From: Shinella sp. | GTDB taxonomy: Bacteria; Pseudomonadota; Alphaproteobacteria; Rhizobiales; Rhizobiaceae | Direction of reading: 5' to 3' | NCBI GenBank assembly: GCA_003248775.1 | Contig: QFQX01000083.1 | Span: forward strand, 1 to 8,408 | Length of the DNA: 8,408 nt | Shown: in pieces, positions 1 through 6,843 of the stretch | Layout of the letters: each line of letters begins with the position of its first letter | Position numbering within the stretch: position 1 is the first letter of the stretch | Notes under the pieces: model-generated | What the model saw: only the letters and a program-made list of their open reading frames with translations | Told to the model about the DNA's origin: nothing | Database searches by the model: none | Program-made: the position numbers and the translations under genes

Positions 1-35
1 CCGCCGACGAGAGGGCTGCCACCCTCTCCCGGCGG
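1..35. terminator. Strong hairpin at the window edge, possible terminator
   Basis: GAGAGGG (9-15) pairs with CCCTCTC (22-28) around a 6-base loop. Outside it CCGCCG (1-6) pairs with CGGCGG (30-35) with a small bulge between. This gives about 13 GC-rich pairs. Neither side shows a clear T-run inside the window: the plus side reads TTCCCTTCTC and the minus side runs off the edge. It could end transcription of the solute-binding protein gene reading leftward, or of an unseen gene reading rightward. Its role is inferred from shape only. Confidence 0.4.
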
Positions 36-71
36 TTCCCTTCTCGCCCATTCGGCAGACAAAGTCATAAG

Positions 72-176
72 ACAAGCATTTCCGGCGAAAACTGAAACGC
101 CTTCAATGCTCTATCTCTTTGTTTCGACGCAATTCCGGACGCAAGACCGCTCCGCACTTTTGCTGGAATTGCTCCA
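72..176. repeat. Mosaic palindromic intergenic element (rhizobial type)
   Basis: Two imperfect palindromes lie in tandem. The first has arms AGCATT (75-80) and AATGCT (105-110), with extra GGCG/CGCC pairing inside. The second has arms GCAATTCC (129-136) and GGAATTGC (165-172). The layout, with a 'GCTCTATCTCTTTG' junction and a 'CGCACTTTT' core, resembles repeat families I remember from intergenic regions of Rhizobium, Agrobacterium and Ensifer. Family membership is from memory and was not searched. It lies just downstream of the solute-binding protein stop codon and may help stop transcription or stabilise mRNA ends. Confidence 0.5.
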
Positions 177-189
177 ACACGTCGCACCA

Positions 190-1800
190 TCAGGATTGAA
201 GCGCCGTGTCGGCCCAGCTGGAAACCGCCCAACGCGGATTGCTTGCGACGTTGAGAACGGTGTCGCGCGCCACGGTGATGAAGCCCCATTCCGCAACGTT
301 GATCAGCGGCAGGTCGGCGGCGACGCGTTGCTGGAATGTCCGGTAAAGCGCGGTGCGGGCATCGGCATCCACCGTTTCCGCGGCTTTGGCGATGATGCCG
401 TCGAGTTCGGCGTTGGCGTAGCCGCCCTGGTTGGAGAAGGGCACGCCTGCCGGAATGCCGGATTGAACGAGGATGGTCGTAGAAATTGCCGGGTCGCCGC
501 GGAAAACCGGCGGCGCCACCGCCAGATCGAAATCGTGATCGGTGTAGACGGCTTTCTGATGCGCGGCCGAGTCGGCATTGACGAGTTCGGCGTCGATGCC
601 GATGGCTGCTAGAGCCTGACGGAGATAGTCGCCGAACTGCCGGGTTTCGTTGAAATAGGGGGCGGGCCGTAGCTTCAGCGCAAAACGCGTGCCGTTTCCG
701 CCGCGCGGGTAGCCTGCTTCATCCAGCAAGGCATTGGCCTTGGCGACGTCGAAATCGTAGGTCTGGACATCCGGATCGTAGAATTCCGGCGCGTTCTTCG
801 GAACAGGTCCGGTGGAAGCCGTGGCGTAGCCGAGGAAGATGGTGTCGACGACGAACTTGCGGTCGATGGCATGGGCGATCGCCTGCCGCACCTTGAGGTC
901 GGCAAGCTCCTTGCGGCGGTGGTTGATCTCGACCACGAGCTGATAGGTGAGCGCTTCATAGCCCTTGGTGATGACCTTGATGCCGGGAACCTTGGAGATG
1001 CGGTCGAGGTCCGCCAGCGGCACGGCGGAGAAGGCGGCGAGCTGGATTTCTTCCGCTTCCAGAGCCGAGGCGGCCGCTGCGCGGTCCGGGAGCACGCGAT
1101 AGATCACCTCGTCGAGCTTCGGTTCGTCCTTCTCCCAGTAATCGGGATTGCGTTCCAGCCGGTAATATTCGCCCGGCTTGTGTTCGGCAAAGCGGAAGGG
1201 GCCGGTGCCGACGGGGCTGGTGTTCGCCGGGTTCGAGGCGATATCGGTTCCCTCGTAGAGATGCTTCGGCACGACGCTGCTGACGACGGGCAGGGCGTTG
1301 CGGATCAGCTGCAACGGTGTGGGTTTCGAGAAGCGGAAGATTGCGGTCAGCTCATCGGGTGTCTCGACCGTGTCGAGATTGGCGAAGACGATGCGCCCGA
1401 GGTTCTGCAACGGTTGCCAGAGGTTCAGGGCGGAGAAGGCGACGTCGGCGGAAGTGAAGGGCTTGCCATCGTGCCATCTCACGCCTTCACGCAATTTGAA
1501 GGTGATGCTGCGGCCGTCTTCCGCACCTTCCCAGGAGAGCGCCAGCCGTGGCGAAAGGCCGTCTTTACCTTCGAAGGAGGCTTCGGCCAGGGGTTCGACC
1601 ACCTTGCTGGAAATGAAGAAGACGCCGTTCGATGCCACGATTGCCGGGTTGAGGTTCTTCGGCTCCGAGTCCGCCGCAACGATCAGGCGTCCGCTGCCTG
1701 CTGCGTTTTGGGCAAAGGAAAACGATGGCAGGGCGGTGGAAGCAAGCAGCCAGCCGGTGCCCTTCAGCAGGGAGCGGCGGGAAACGGCGGAATGGGTCAT
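190..1800 (-). CDS. ABC transporter solute-binding protein, family 5 (DppA/OppA type)
   Basis: This 536-aa periplasmic protein would capture a peptide or similar solute for an ABC importer. The N-terminus carries a twin-arginine signal: SRRSLLKG at residues 7-14, a hydrophobic stretch to about 29, and likely cleavage near SFA-Q (30/31). The mature part has family 5 hallmarks: LNPAIV near the start, 'WHDGKPFTSADV', 'PVGTGPFRF', and 'YRLERNPDYWEKDEPKLDEVIYRVLPD'-like text in the middle third. Length is normal for the family. The start at 1800 is chosen because the Tat motif follows directly; the open frame upstream to 1983 encodes nothing signal-like. A weak GGAA ribosome site lies about 10 bases upstream. 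No permease or ATPase gene is in the window; they may lie left of position 1 or elsewhere. The substrate cannot be told from sequence. No link to the ubiquinone genes beyond proximity is visible. Confidence 0.9.
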   Translation of the reverse strand: MTHSAVSRRSLLKGTGWLLASTALPSFSFAQNAAGSGRLIVAADSEPKNLNPAIVASNGVFFISSKVVEPLAEASFEGKDGLSPRLALSWEGAEDGRSITFKLREGVRWHDGKPFTSADVAFSALNLWQPLQNLGRIVFANLDTVETPDELTAIFRFSKPTPLQLIRNALPVVSSVVPKHLYEGTDIASNPANTSPVGTGPFRFAEHKPGEYYRLERNPDYWEKDEPKLDEVIYRVLPDRAAAASALEAEEIQLAAFSAVPLADLDRISKVPGIKVITKGYEALTYQLVVEINHRRKELADLKVRQAIAHAIDRKFVVDTIFLGYATASTGPVPKNAPEFYDPDVQTYDFDVAKANALLDEAGYPRGGNGTRFALKLRPAPYFNETRQFGDYLRQALAAIGIDAELVNADSAAHQKAVYTDHDFDLAVAPPVFRGDPAISTTILVQSGIPAGVPFSNQGGYANAELDGIIAKAAETVDADARTALYRTFQQRVAADLPLINVAEWGFITVARDTVLNVASNPRWAVSSWADTALQS

Positions 1801-2125
1801 TGATCTTTTCCAGGTGGGATTGCTGTGCCGTGATATTCGGCCGGAAAGCTGTCCGCCGGAAGTCATGAAAATTCTGTCGATCCGGCGGTGGTGGCAAATC
1901 ATTGTAAGGACTGCGCCGGGAAAGAAAAGGTTATTCACTTGAGGAGGATGCTGGAAGATGGCCGTTGCAGCGTGGCGTGACAACTACCGCTCTTTTTGGG
2001 CCACCGGATTTGCCGGCCTAGGCACAGATTAGCCTTTCGCCTTCAAGGGTAATCGATCATCCCACTTGCCGCGAGCCCGCCGGGCGCCTTAATTCCACTA
2101 ACCGAAAAGCAAGCTGAATTTCGGA
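1801..2125. other. Gene-free gap between ubiV and the solute-binding protein gene
   Basis: This 325-base stretch separates the 3' end of ubiV from the start of the minus-strand transport gene. Open frames crossing it are short or are extensions of shadow frames, and none has protein-like features. It probably holds the transport gene's promoter, with a -10-like hexamer at 1901-1906, and the end of the ubiTUV transcript. A weak hairpin lies just past ubiV (CCGAAA 2102-2107 with TTTCGG 2119-2124) but has no T-run. No FNR-type box, RNA gene or other repeat was seen. Confidence 0.6.
1901..1906 (-). promoter_or_regulatory. Possible -10 element for the solute-binding protein gene
   Basis: On the minus strand these bases read TACAAT, five of six matches to the sigma-70 -10 consensus, about 100 bases upstream of the ATG at 1800. 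No good -35 sits at the usual spacing; the corresponding bases read TTTCTT/CTTTTC. The assignment is therefore weak. Confidence 0.25.
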
Positions 2126-3064
2126 TCAGGCGCCAGCGGCGCTGAAGGCAGTATCCCTTGCACGGGCGACCCATGCCGCACCTTCGCGGGCATGATGGAA
2201 ACCGTTGGAGAGTGGAGCCGATGGATAGATCACGCGCAGTCTTTCGATCGCTTCGCCAGGTCCCATGTCGCCATCGAGAACCGACCGGTAAAGACCTGCG
2301 ACGGCAACCATGTCGCAATCCTGTGGCGAGAGGCGGAAGCTGGAAATCCCTGCTGCCGTCAGGTCGGCCAGCTCGCCGAGCAGCGCCTGACAGGTGTGGG
2401 AAACGGTCTGGACGCCATTGAGGACCAGGAAGGATTGCCGGTCGAGGGTTTTCACCGACAGGCCGTCGGGATCGTCACCGCAAATGAACTGGCAGTTGTC
2501 CTTGATATGACCCTTCGAACGCGCATGGGCGCATCGTGCCGAGATCGCAAGCGGCATGCGGCCGAAGGCAAAGACTTCCAGTGCGATATCAGGCGTTTGT
2601 TCCGCGATCGCTTTCACCGAGGAGAATGGCAGTTCCGGCGGAAGACAGATGCTCGTTGCGCCGCGGCCACCGAGAAGTTTTGCGGTTGCCGGATTGTAGA
2701 CGTTGACCAGCGGGCCGATCGAATGGAGTTTGCCGTTGAGCAGGCCGAGCGCGGAAAGATCGTTTGCTTCGACCGGATGCTCGCTGTTGGCGATGATATC
2801 GCGAACGTGGCGGCTTTCGCGCTCCAGCGTTACCAGCGCGAGCGTCGAAAGGATGACCGTTTTGCCCGCGGCTTCCAGACGTTCGATGACCTCGGCAATA
2901 TGAGGCTCAATGAAATGCTGGCGTTTCGAACAGACGGTTTCGCCGATCACCACGCGATCCACTGGCGCCTCATCGGCGATGCGAAAATGAAAATCGCGCC
3001 ACTTCGGGCCGTCCCAGAGATAGTAGACGGGACCCATGGTCAGTGAGGGGGTTGGATGGGGCAT
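2126..3064 (-). CDS. ubiV: UbiV, O2-independent ubiquinone hydroxylation protein (U32 family)
   Basis: UbiV is a [4Fe-4S] protein of the peptidase U32 family that works with UbiU to hydroxylate the ubiquinone ring without O2. The 312-aa product has 'GETVCSKR' (C45), 'LSTLALVTLE', 'LPLAISARCAHARSK' (C178), then C191 and C195, and 'VLNGVQT' further on. C45, C178, C191 and C195 correspond to the cluster ligands known in E. coli UbiV (C39, C176, C193, C197), so the cluster site looks intact. ATG 3064 is chosen because GGAG (3071-3074) lies 6 bases upstream. ATG 3070, which would overlap the ubiU stop as ATGA, has that site directly against it but remains possible, since translational coupling is likely either way. 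It is the last gene of a ubiT-ubiU-ubiV operon. Confidence 0.93.
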   Translation of the reverse strand: MPHPTPSLTMGPVYYLWDGPKWRDFHFRIADEAPVDRVVIGETVCSKRQHFIEPHIAEVIERLEAAGKTVILSTLALVTLERESRHVRDIIANSEHPVEANDLSALGLLNGKLHSIGPLVNVYNPATAKLLGGRGATSICLPPELPFSSVKAIAEQTPDIALEVFAFGRMPLAISARCAHARSKGHIKDNCQFICGDDPDGLSVKTLDRQSFLVLNGVQTVSHTCQALLGELADLTAAGISSFRLSPQDCDMVAVAGLYRSVLDGDMGPGEAIERLRVIYPSAPLSNGFHHAREGAAWVARARDTAFSAAGA

Positions 3065-3066
3065 GC

Positions 3067-4044
3067 TCATCTCCAGCGCTTTTCGTAGGCGCCCGACGTG
3101 GTCTTCTGGCCTTCGCTCAGGGCGCTGAGGCGGGAAAGCAGTGCGGTCCGGCTTGCCGGATCGGCGGCCAGTGCCTTCTTCAGCGTCGAGACGACTTCGG
3201 CGACGTAGGCCTTGCCGCGCTGGCGTCCCTCGATCTTGAGCGCGCTGACGCCGGCCGCCTTCAGGGCTTCGATCTCGCCCATGACATCGAGTGACACAGG
3301 GTCTTCGAAGGCATAGGCATGGGTCTCGGCAATATCGAAACGGCCCTTGCAGAGGGTGGGATAACCGGCTGCCTCGCCGCGCGGGAAGCGGTTGATCGTG
3401 TATTCGCCAAGTTCCGAGACGAGATCGTTGCCTTCGTTGCGATAGTGGACATGGCTTGCGGGAGAACAGACGCCGTTCATGTTCGGCGACTTTCCCGTTG
3501 CGTAGGAGGATAGCGAACAGCGGCCCTCCGCCATGACGCAGAGGCCGCCGAAGACGAAGACCTCGATTTCGCAGCGGATCTGTCTGGCGATCCGGGCGAT
3601 ATCGCTGATCGTCAGCGTTCGGGGCAGGACCACTCGCTTGGCATTGAAGGCGTCGATGAGGAAATTGATCGCATCGGCATTCGACGCGGACGCCTGCACG
3701 GAGACATGCAGCCGCTGTTCCGGATAACGCTCCGCGACATGGGCCATAAGACCGAAATCGGCGAGGATCAGGGCATCCGCTCCGAGAGCGACCGCATCGG
3801 CGGCGGCGCGGTACCAGATTTCTTCATCGCCGGCGCGCATGAAAGTGTTGAGGGCGACAAAGGTCTGGGTGCCGCGCCTCTTGGCATAGGCGATAGCCTC
3901 GCGCAGTTCCTCCCGACTGAAATTGAGGCCCGGGAAGTTGCGTGCATTTGTTTCGTCGCGAAAGCCGCAATAGACGGCATCGGCGCCGGCATCGACGGCT
4001 TCGCGGAAGGCGGCGGGCGTGCCGGCGGGGCAGATCAGTTCCAT
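3067..4044 (-). CDS. ubiU: UbiU, O2-independent ubiquinone hydroxylation protein (U32 family)
   Basis: UbiU is the partner of UbiV. The two form a [4Fe-4S] heterodimer that hydroxylates ubiquinone precursors in the absence of O2, with prephenate as the known oxygen donor in E. coli. The 325-aa product begins 'MELICPAGTPAAFREAVDAG' and carries 'GGLCVMAEGRCSLSSY', 'NGVCSP' and 'YPTLCKGRF'. The four cysteines fall at 169, 176, 193 and 232, the same residue numbers as the cluster ligands in E. coli UbiU, which is strong evidence for an intact function. It is a homologue of U32 peptidases in fold, not a likely protease. The start at 4044 lies inside the end of ubiT (10-base overlap), with GGGGAG at 4053-4058 as ribosome site. 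Its stop overlaps or abuts the ubiV start, so the three genes are probably translated together. Confidence 0.95.
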   Translation of the reverse strand: MELICPAGTPAAFREAVDAGADAVYCGFRDETNARNFPGLNFSREELREAIAYAKRRGTQTFVALNTFMRAGDEEIWYRAAADAVALGADALILADFGLMAHVAERYPEQRLHVSVQASASNADAINFLIDAFNAKRVVLPRTLTISDIARIARQIRCEIEVFVFGGLCVMAEGRCSLSSYATGKSPNMNGVCSPASHVHYRNEGNDLVSELGEYTINRFPRGEAAGYPTLCKGRFDIAETHAYAFEDPVSLDVMGEIEALKAAGVSALKIEGRQRGKAYVAEVVSTLKKALAADPASRTALLSRLSALSEGQKTTSGAYEKRWR

Positions 4045-4541
4045 GCGGTGTTCTCCCCGGTGAGCGCCCGGCGGCGGATTTCGCTGGCGACACGGTTGAA
4101 GATCGGTCCGAAAGGCCCGGCCAGCGCGGAGAGATCGCGCGGCAAATCTATGTTGCAGTCATCGAGCGCGTTGCGCATGGCAAGCATCGCTTCCATGTCG
4201 CCGGTGACGACGAGATCGCGGGAAAAAAACAGCGCGTCGGCATCGCATCGCCCTTCGAGCAAAGCGAGCAGCAGGAAGAGCGGACCTTCCACCGATGCAT
4301 CGGCGTGAGGGGTCGATGACTTGCGACGCACCTTGATGGCGGGTGCCGCCGGATCGACGATGAAGGCGAGAGGCAGGTCGGCGGGCAGGAAAGCGAAGCG
4401 CTTCGCCTTGTGCTCTCCCAGTCGCTCGAACAGCTTCGGATGTTCCTTCAGCATCCGCCTGAACAGCATCCCGGTCGCTCGCTCGATCACAGGAAGCGGC
4501 ATGAGGTCGAGCGGCGTTGCGAGCGTTGCGGGAAATTTCAT
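4035..4541 (-). CDS. ubiT: UbiT, SCP2-domain lipid-binding protein of anaerobic ubiquinone synthesis
   Basis: UbiT is the anaerobic counterpart of UbiJ: an SCP2-fold protein that binds the hydrophobic ubiquinone intermediates. The 168-aa product is close to the E. coli length of about 174. It opens with a helical lead (residues 1-40, 'PLPVIERATGMLFRRMLKEHPKLFERL'). An SCP2-like sheet/helix region follows to about 135, with 'FAFLPADLPLAFIVDPAAP', 'FLLLALLEGRCDADALFFSRDLVVTGDMEAMLAMRNALDD', and a C-terminal segment 'GPIFNRVASEIRRR'. Identification rests on these motifs and on the adjoining ubiU and ubiV. The ATG at 4541 has GAGG three bases upstream, a short spacing. It is the first gene of the operon, reading away from the FNR-type box at 4605-4618. 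Confidence 0.9.
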   Translation of the reverse strand: MKFPATLATPLDLMPLPVIERATGMLFRRMLKEHPKLFERLGEHKAKRFAFLPADLPLAFIVDPAAPAIKVRRKSSTPHADASVEGPLFLLLALLEGRCDADALFFSRDLVVTGDMEAMLAMRNALDDCNIDLPRDLSALAGPFGPIFNRVASEIRRRALTGENTAWN

Positions 4542-4576
4542 GGGCCTCGGTCTTTCGGGGACAGCTATCGGATCGC

Positions 4577-4582
4577 AAGCTA
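4577..4582 (-). promoter_or_regulatory. Possible -10 of the ubiTUV promoter
   Basis: On the minus strand these bases read TAGCTT, three of six matches to the -10 consensus. They matter for their place. If the FNR-type box centred at 4611.5 acts at -41.5, as in class II promoters, the start site falls at about 4570 and the -10 exactly on 4577-4582. That leaves a 29-base leader before the ubiT ATG. Inferred from geometry. Confidence 0.35.
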
Positions 4583-4598
4583 GCCGCAGCGACGGCTA
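4581..4598. promoter_or_regulatory. Inverted repeat TAGCCG-N6-CGGCTA, possible operator
   Basis: A perfect 6-base inverted repeat with a 6-base spacer lies between the FNR-type box and ubiT, touching the proposed ubiT -10. A regulator bound there would block the ubiTUV promoter. It could also be chance in GC-rich DNA; no known operator was recognised. Confidence 0.3.
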
Positions 4599-4604
4599 AC
4601 TGGT

Positions 4605-4618
4605 TTGAGCTATCGCAA
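4605..4618. promoter_or_regulatory. FNR/FixK-type box between ubiT and ubiD
   Basis: TTGAGCTATCGCAA fits TTG(A/C)-N6-(T/G)CAA, the site of rhizobial FixK-type regulators, and matches the FNR consensus TTGAT-N4-ATCAA at all but three of its ten fixed positions. It is the only such box in the 111 bases between the divergent ubiT and ubiD starts, so it may serve both operons. Its centre (4611.5) is 70 bases from the ubiT ATG and 41.5 from the ubiD ATG. The bound protein could be FnrL, FixK, NnrR or a relative. The motif is seen directly; regulation is inferred. Confidence 0.6.
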
Positions 4619-4652
4619 AGACGGGGAGATTTTGCCGGGCCACACATTCGGG

Positions 4653-6158
4653 ATGACAAGCCCTCCTCCGCCCCGCCGCTATGACAGCCTCCAGCATTTC
4701 GCCGCCGAGCTTGAGCGAACCGGGAGGCTCAAGCGGATTTCCCATCCTGTCTCGCTGGTGCATGAAGTCACGGAGATCCATCGTCGCGTGCTGGCGGCCG
4801 AGGGGCCGGCACTGCTTTTCGAGAAGCCGGTGAATGCGGCGGGCGAGGTGGTGGCCGTGCCGCTGCTCGCCAATCTCTTCGGCACGCGTGAGCGCATCGA
4901 ATGGGGTTTCGGTCTGGCCAGCGGCCGGATCGGCGACCTCGCAACACTTCTTGGCGAATTGCGGGAACCACGGCCGCCGGCGTCGTTTCGGGAAGCGCTC
5001 GGCAAGCTGCCGCTGGTGCATTCGGCGCTTTCGCTCGGGGTTCGCCGTGTCTCGCGCGCGGCCTGCCAGGATGTGGTCTGGCGCGGCGATGATCTCGATC
5101 TCGGGCGGTTGCCCATCCAGTGGTGCTGGCCGGGAGAACCCGCGCCGCTCGTCAGCTGGCCGCTGGTGATTACCTGTTCGCCCGACGATCCCGACGACGT
5201 CAATGTCGGGATCTACCGCATGCAGGTGCTGGGCCGGGATCGCCTCATCATGCGCTGGCTTGCCCATCGGGGCGGCGCGAAACATCATCGCCAGTGGCAG
5301 AAGCTTGGGAGGGACATGCCTGTTGCCGTGGTGATCGGCAGCGATCCCGCCACTATCCTTTCAGCGGTGATGCCGCTTCCGGAAGGCATGAGCGAACTTG
5401 GTTTTGCCGGCGTGTTAAAGAAAAGGCGAAGCCGGGTGGCGAAGGCCGTCAGTCAGCCGCTTCTCGTTCCGGCCAATGCCGAGATCGTGCTGGAGGGAAC
5501 CGTTTCGATGACCGAGACGGCGGAGGAAGGGCCTTACGGGGATCACACCGGCTATTACAATTCCGTCGAACACTTCCCGGTGATGACGCTTTCGGCGATC
5601 ACCATGGGGAAGACCCCCCTCTACCTCTCGACCTATACCGGCCGGCCGCCGGATGAGCCTTCCAAGCTCGGCGAGGCGATGACCGAGCTGTTCATTCCGC
5701 TGGTGAAGAAGCAGTTTCCCGAAATCGCCGATCTCTGGCTACCGCCGGAGGCCTGTTCCTACCGGGCCATCGTGGTGTCGATCGACAAGCGGTATCCGGG
5801 GCAGGCGAGGCGGGTGATGATGGGGCTTTGGTCCATGCTGCCGCAGTTCAGCTATACGAAGCTCATCATCGCCGTCGATCCCGATATCGATGTGCGTAAC
5901 TGGGATGATGTCGTCTGGGCGCTTTCCACCCGCTTCGATGCGGGCAGGGATACCGTGCTGATCAATGACACGCCGATCGATTATCTCGATTTCGCCTCCC
6001 CGAAGTACGGCCTTGGCGCGAAACTCGGCCTCGACGCGACGGTCAAGATCGGGCCGGAGACCGATCGGGAATGGGGCCGTGTCCTGAAGATGGCCCCAGA
6101 GGTGGGTGCGAAGGTCGATGCCATCTGGCATGAACTCGGACTTGGAGATCCGGCATGA
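4653..6158 (+). CDS. ubiD: UbiD, 3-octaprenyl-4-hydroxybenzoate decarboxylase type, prFMN-dependent
   Basis: UbiD removes the carboxyl group from the polyprenyl-4-hydroxybenzoate intermediate of ubiquinone synthesis, using the prenylated FMN made by UbiX. The 501-aa product matches E. coli UbiD (497 aa) end to end. Shared stretches include 'LQHFAAELERTGRLKRISHPV', 'EGPYGDHTGYYN' (about residues 292-303, with catalytic-region glutamates at 291/292), 'YLSTYTGRPPDEPSKLGEAM', 'KQFPEIADLWLPPEACSYR', 'ARRVMMGLWSMLPQFSYTK' and 'NDTPIDYLDFASP'. These make UbiD itself more likely than another aromatic-acid decarboxylase of the family. ATG 4653 is chosen because homology begins at about residue 9. The in-frame TTG at 4605 is part of the regulatory box. 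No good ribosome site precedes 4653; GGGGAG at 4623-4628 is 24 bases away. It overlaps ubiX by 4 bases. Confidence 0.93.
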   Translation: MTSPPPPRRYDSLQHFAAELERTGRLKRISHPVSLVHEVTEIHRRVLAAEGPALLFEKPVNAAGEVVAVPLLANLFGTRERIEWGFGLASGRIGDLATLLGELREPRPPASFREALGKLPLVHSALSLGVRRVSRAACQDVVWRGDDLDLGRLPIQWCWPGEPAPLVSWPLVITCSPDDPDDVNVGIYRMQVLGRDRLIMRWLAHRGGAKHHRQWQKLGRDMPVAVVIGSDPATILSAVMPLPEGMSELGFAGVLKKRRSRVAKAVSQPLLVPANAEIVLEGTVSMTETAEEGPYGDHTGYYNSVEHFPVMTLSAITMGKTPLYLSTYTGRPPDEPSKLGEAMTELFIPLVKKQFPEIADLWLPPEACSYRAIVVSIDKRYPGQARRVMMGLWSMLPQFSYTKLIIAVDPDIDVRNWDDVVWALSTRFDAGRDTVLINDTPIDYLDFASPKYGLGAKLGLDATVKIGPETDREWGRVLKMAPEVGAKVDAIWHELGLGDPA

Positions 6159-6745
6159 CGGGTACCAGCAAACGGGTGGTGCTCGGAGTGTCCGGTGCTT
6201 CGGGGGCGGCGATTGCGTTGAGGATCGGCGAGCGGCTTGCCGCGCTTTCCGGGGTCGAACTGCATCTCGTCGTGACACGTTCGGCACTCAGGACCTTCAC
6301 CCAGGAACTCGGTGCGGATGCCATCGGCCGGCTGGTCGGGCTCGCGGACCGCTATTACAAGATCGATGACATCGGTGCCGCCATCGCCAGTGGATCGTTC
6401 CGCACCGCGGGCATGATCGTTGCGCCTTGCTCGATGAAGAGCCTGGCCGGGATCGCGACGGGGCTTTCCGACAATCTGCTGGTCCGGGCGGCCGATGTGC
6501 ATTTGAAGGAGCGGCGTCCGCTCGTCCTTCTGGCGCGGGAGACGCCGCTGCATCTCGGTCACCTGCGCAACATGGTCGCAGTAACGGAAACGGGGGCCAT
6601 CGTGATGCCGCCGGTGCCGGCCTTCTATCGCCGGCCGCAGACGCTGGACGATATCGTCGATCACATCGCCGCCCGCGCCATCGATCTTCTCAAGCTGACG
6701 GAAAAACCGCTTGCTGTCGAATGGCGGGGAGAGCAGGGCAGTTAG
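6155..6745 (+). CDS. ubiX: UbiX, flavin prenyltransferase
   Basis: UbiX joins dimethylallyl phosphate to reduced FMN, making the prenylated FMN cofactor for UbiD. The 196-aa product (E. coli: 189) has the flavin-binding start 'GVSGASGAA' at 11-19, 'APCSMKSLAGIA' at 90-101, 'DNLLVRAADVHLKERRPLVL' at 107-125, 'ARETPLHLGHLRNM' at 127-140 and 'MPPVPAFYRRPQTLDDIV' at 151-168, all diagnostic of the family. It should be soluble and form a dodecamer, as relatives do. The ATG overlaps the ubiD stop (ATGA), with GGAG at 6144-6147 as ribosome site, so cofactor maker and enzyme are co-translated. Its TAG stop (6743-6745) lies inside the first arm of the palindrome at 6742-6780. The protein is full length, so this has not cost it any domain. 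Confidence 0.95.
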   Translation: MTGTSKRVVLGVSGASGAAIALRIGERLAALSGVELHLVVTRSALRTFTQELGADAIGRLVGLADRYYKIDDIGAAIASGSFRTAGMIVAPCSMKSLAGIATGLSDNLLVRAADVHLKERRPLVLLARETPLHLGHLRNMVAVTETGAIVMPPVPAFYRRPQTLDDIVDHIAARAIDLLKLTEKPLAVEWRGEQGS

Positions 6746-6780
6746 AGTGCCGATCTGATTGAATCAGATCGGCACTCTAA
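6742..6780. terminator. Perfect 39-base palindrome, probable terminator of ubiDX
   Basis: Two 19-base arms (6742-6760 and 6762-6780) are exact complements around a single G at 6761. As RNA this forms a stem of about 17 pairs with a small loop, followed on the plus strand by GCCCTTTTGTTT, a modest T-run. It sits directly after ubiX and can act as its terminator, and perhaps for nnrU transcription from the other side. The left arm includes the ubiX stop codon. It is also the first half of the mosaic element at 6742-6843. Confidence 0.7.
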
Positions 6781-6843
6781 GCCCTTTTGTTTGAAACATA
6801 ATCTTATCGATCCTCGTTTCACTCCGGTCGGATTATGCTCTAA
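6742..6843. repeat. Mosaic palindromic element filling the ubiX-nnrU gap
   Basis: The unit starts TTAGAG and ends CTCTAA. It contains the perfect palindrome 6742-6780 and a second, imperfect one with arms CATAATC (6797-6803) and GATTATG (6831-6837). The tail 'TTTGTTTGAAACATAATCTTATC...GGATTATGCTCTAA' looks like a diverged copy of a rhizobial repeat whose usual form, as I remember it, begins near GCATGATCTTATCCG and ends GGATCATGCTCTA. It spans the whole gap between two convergent genes and contains both their stop codons. Repeat family is from memory, not searched. Confidence 0.6.

Noticed and set aside
1..50. Start of a minus-strand gene at an ATG at 48-50
   Set aside because: No ribosome site, and the would-be coding sequence is a strong hairpin; too short to judge.
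1..95. C-terminal end of a plus-strand gene (open frames stopping at 68-70 or 93-95)
   Set aside because: Only 20-30 residues are visible, with no recognisable motif, and the stretch contains a hairpin and a repeat arm; cannot be supported.
871..1803. Long plus-strand open frame opposite the solute-binding protein
   Set aside because: Typical antisense shadow in GC-rich DNA; the minus strand has clear homology over the same span.
1801..1983. Upstream extension of the solute-binding protein
   Set aside because: The Tat signal starts right after the ATG at 1800; the extension would bury it and has no signal-like features.
2075..2085. GCCCG-C-CGGGC palindrome as terminator of ubiTUV
   Set aside because: A one-base loop is not foldable as written and no T-run follows on the minus strand.
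2192..3046. Long plus-strand open frame opposite ubiV
   Set aside because: Antisense shadow; ubiV motifs and cysteines are on the minus strand.
3067..4044. Reading UbiU (and UbiV) as collagenase-like U32 peptidases
   Set aside because: The four-cysteine patterns match the Fe-S ligands of UbiU and UbiV, and ubiT is adjacent.
4605..4652. TTG start giving UbiD 16 extra residues
   Set aside because: The TTG is the first half-site of the FNR-type box, the extra residues have no match in UbiD proteins, and ATG 4653 fits the family's N-terminus.
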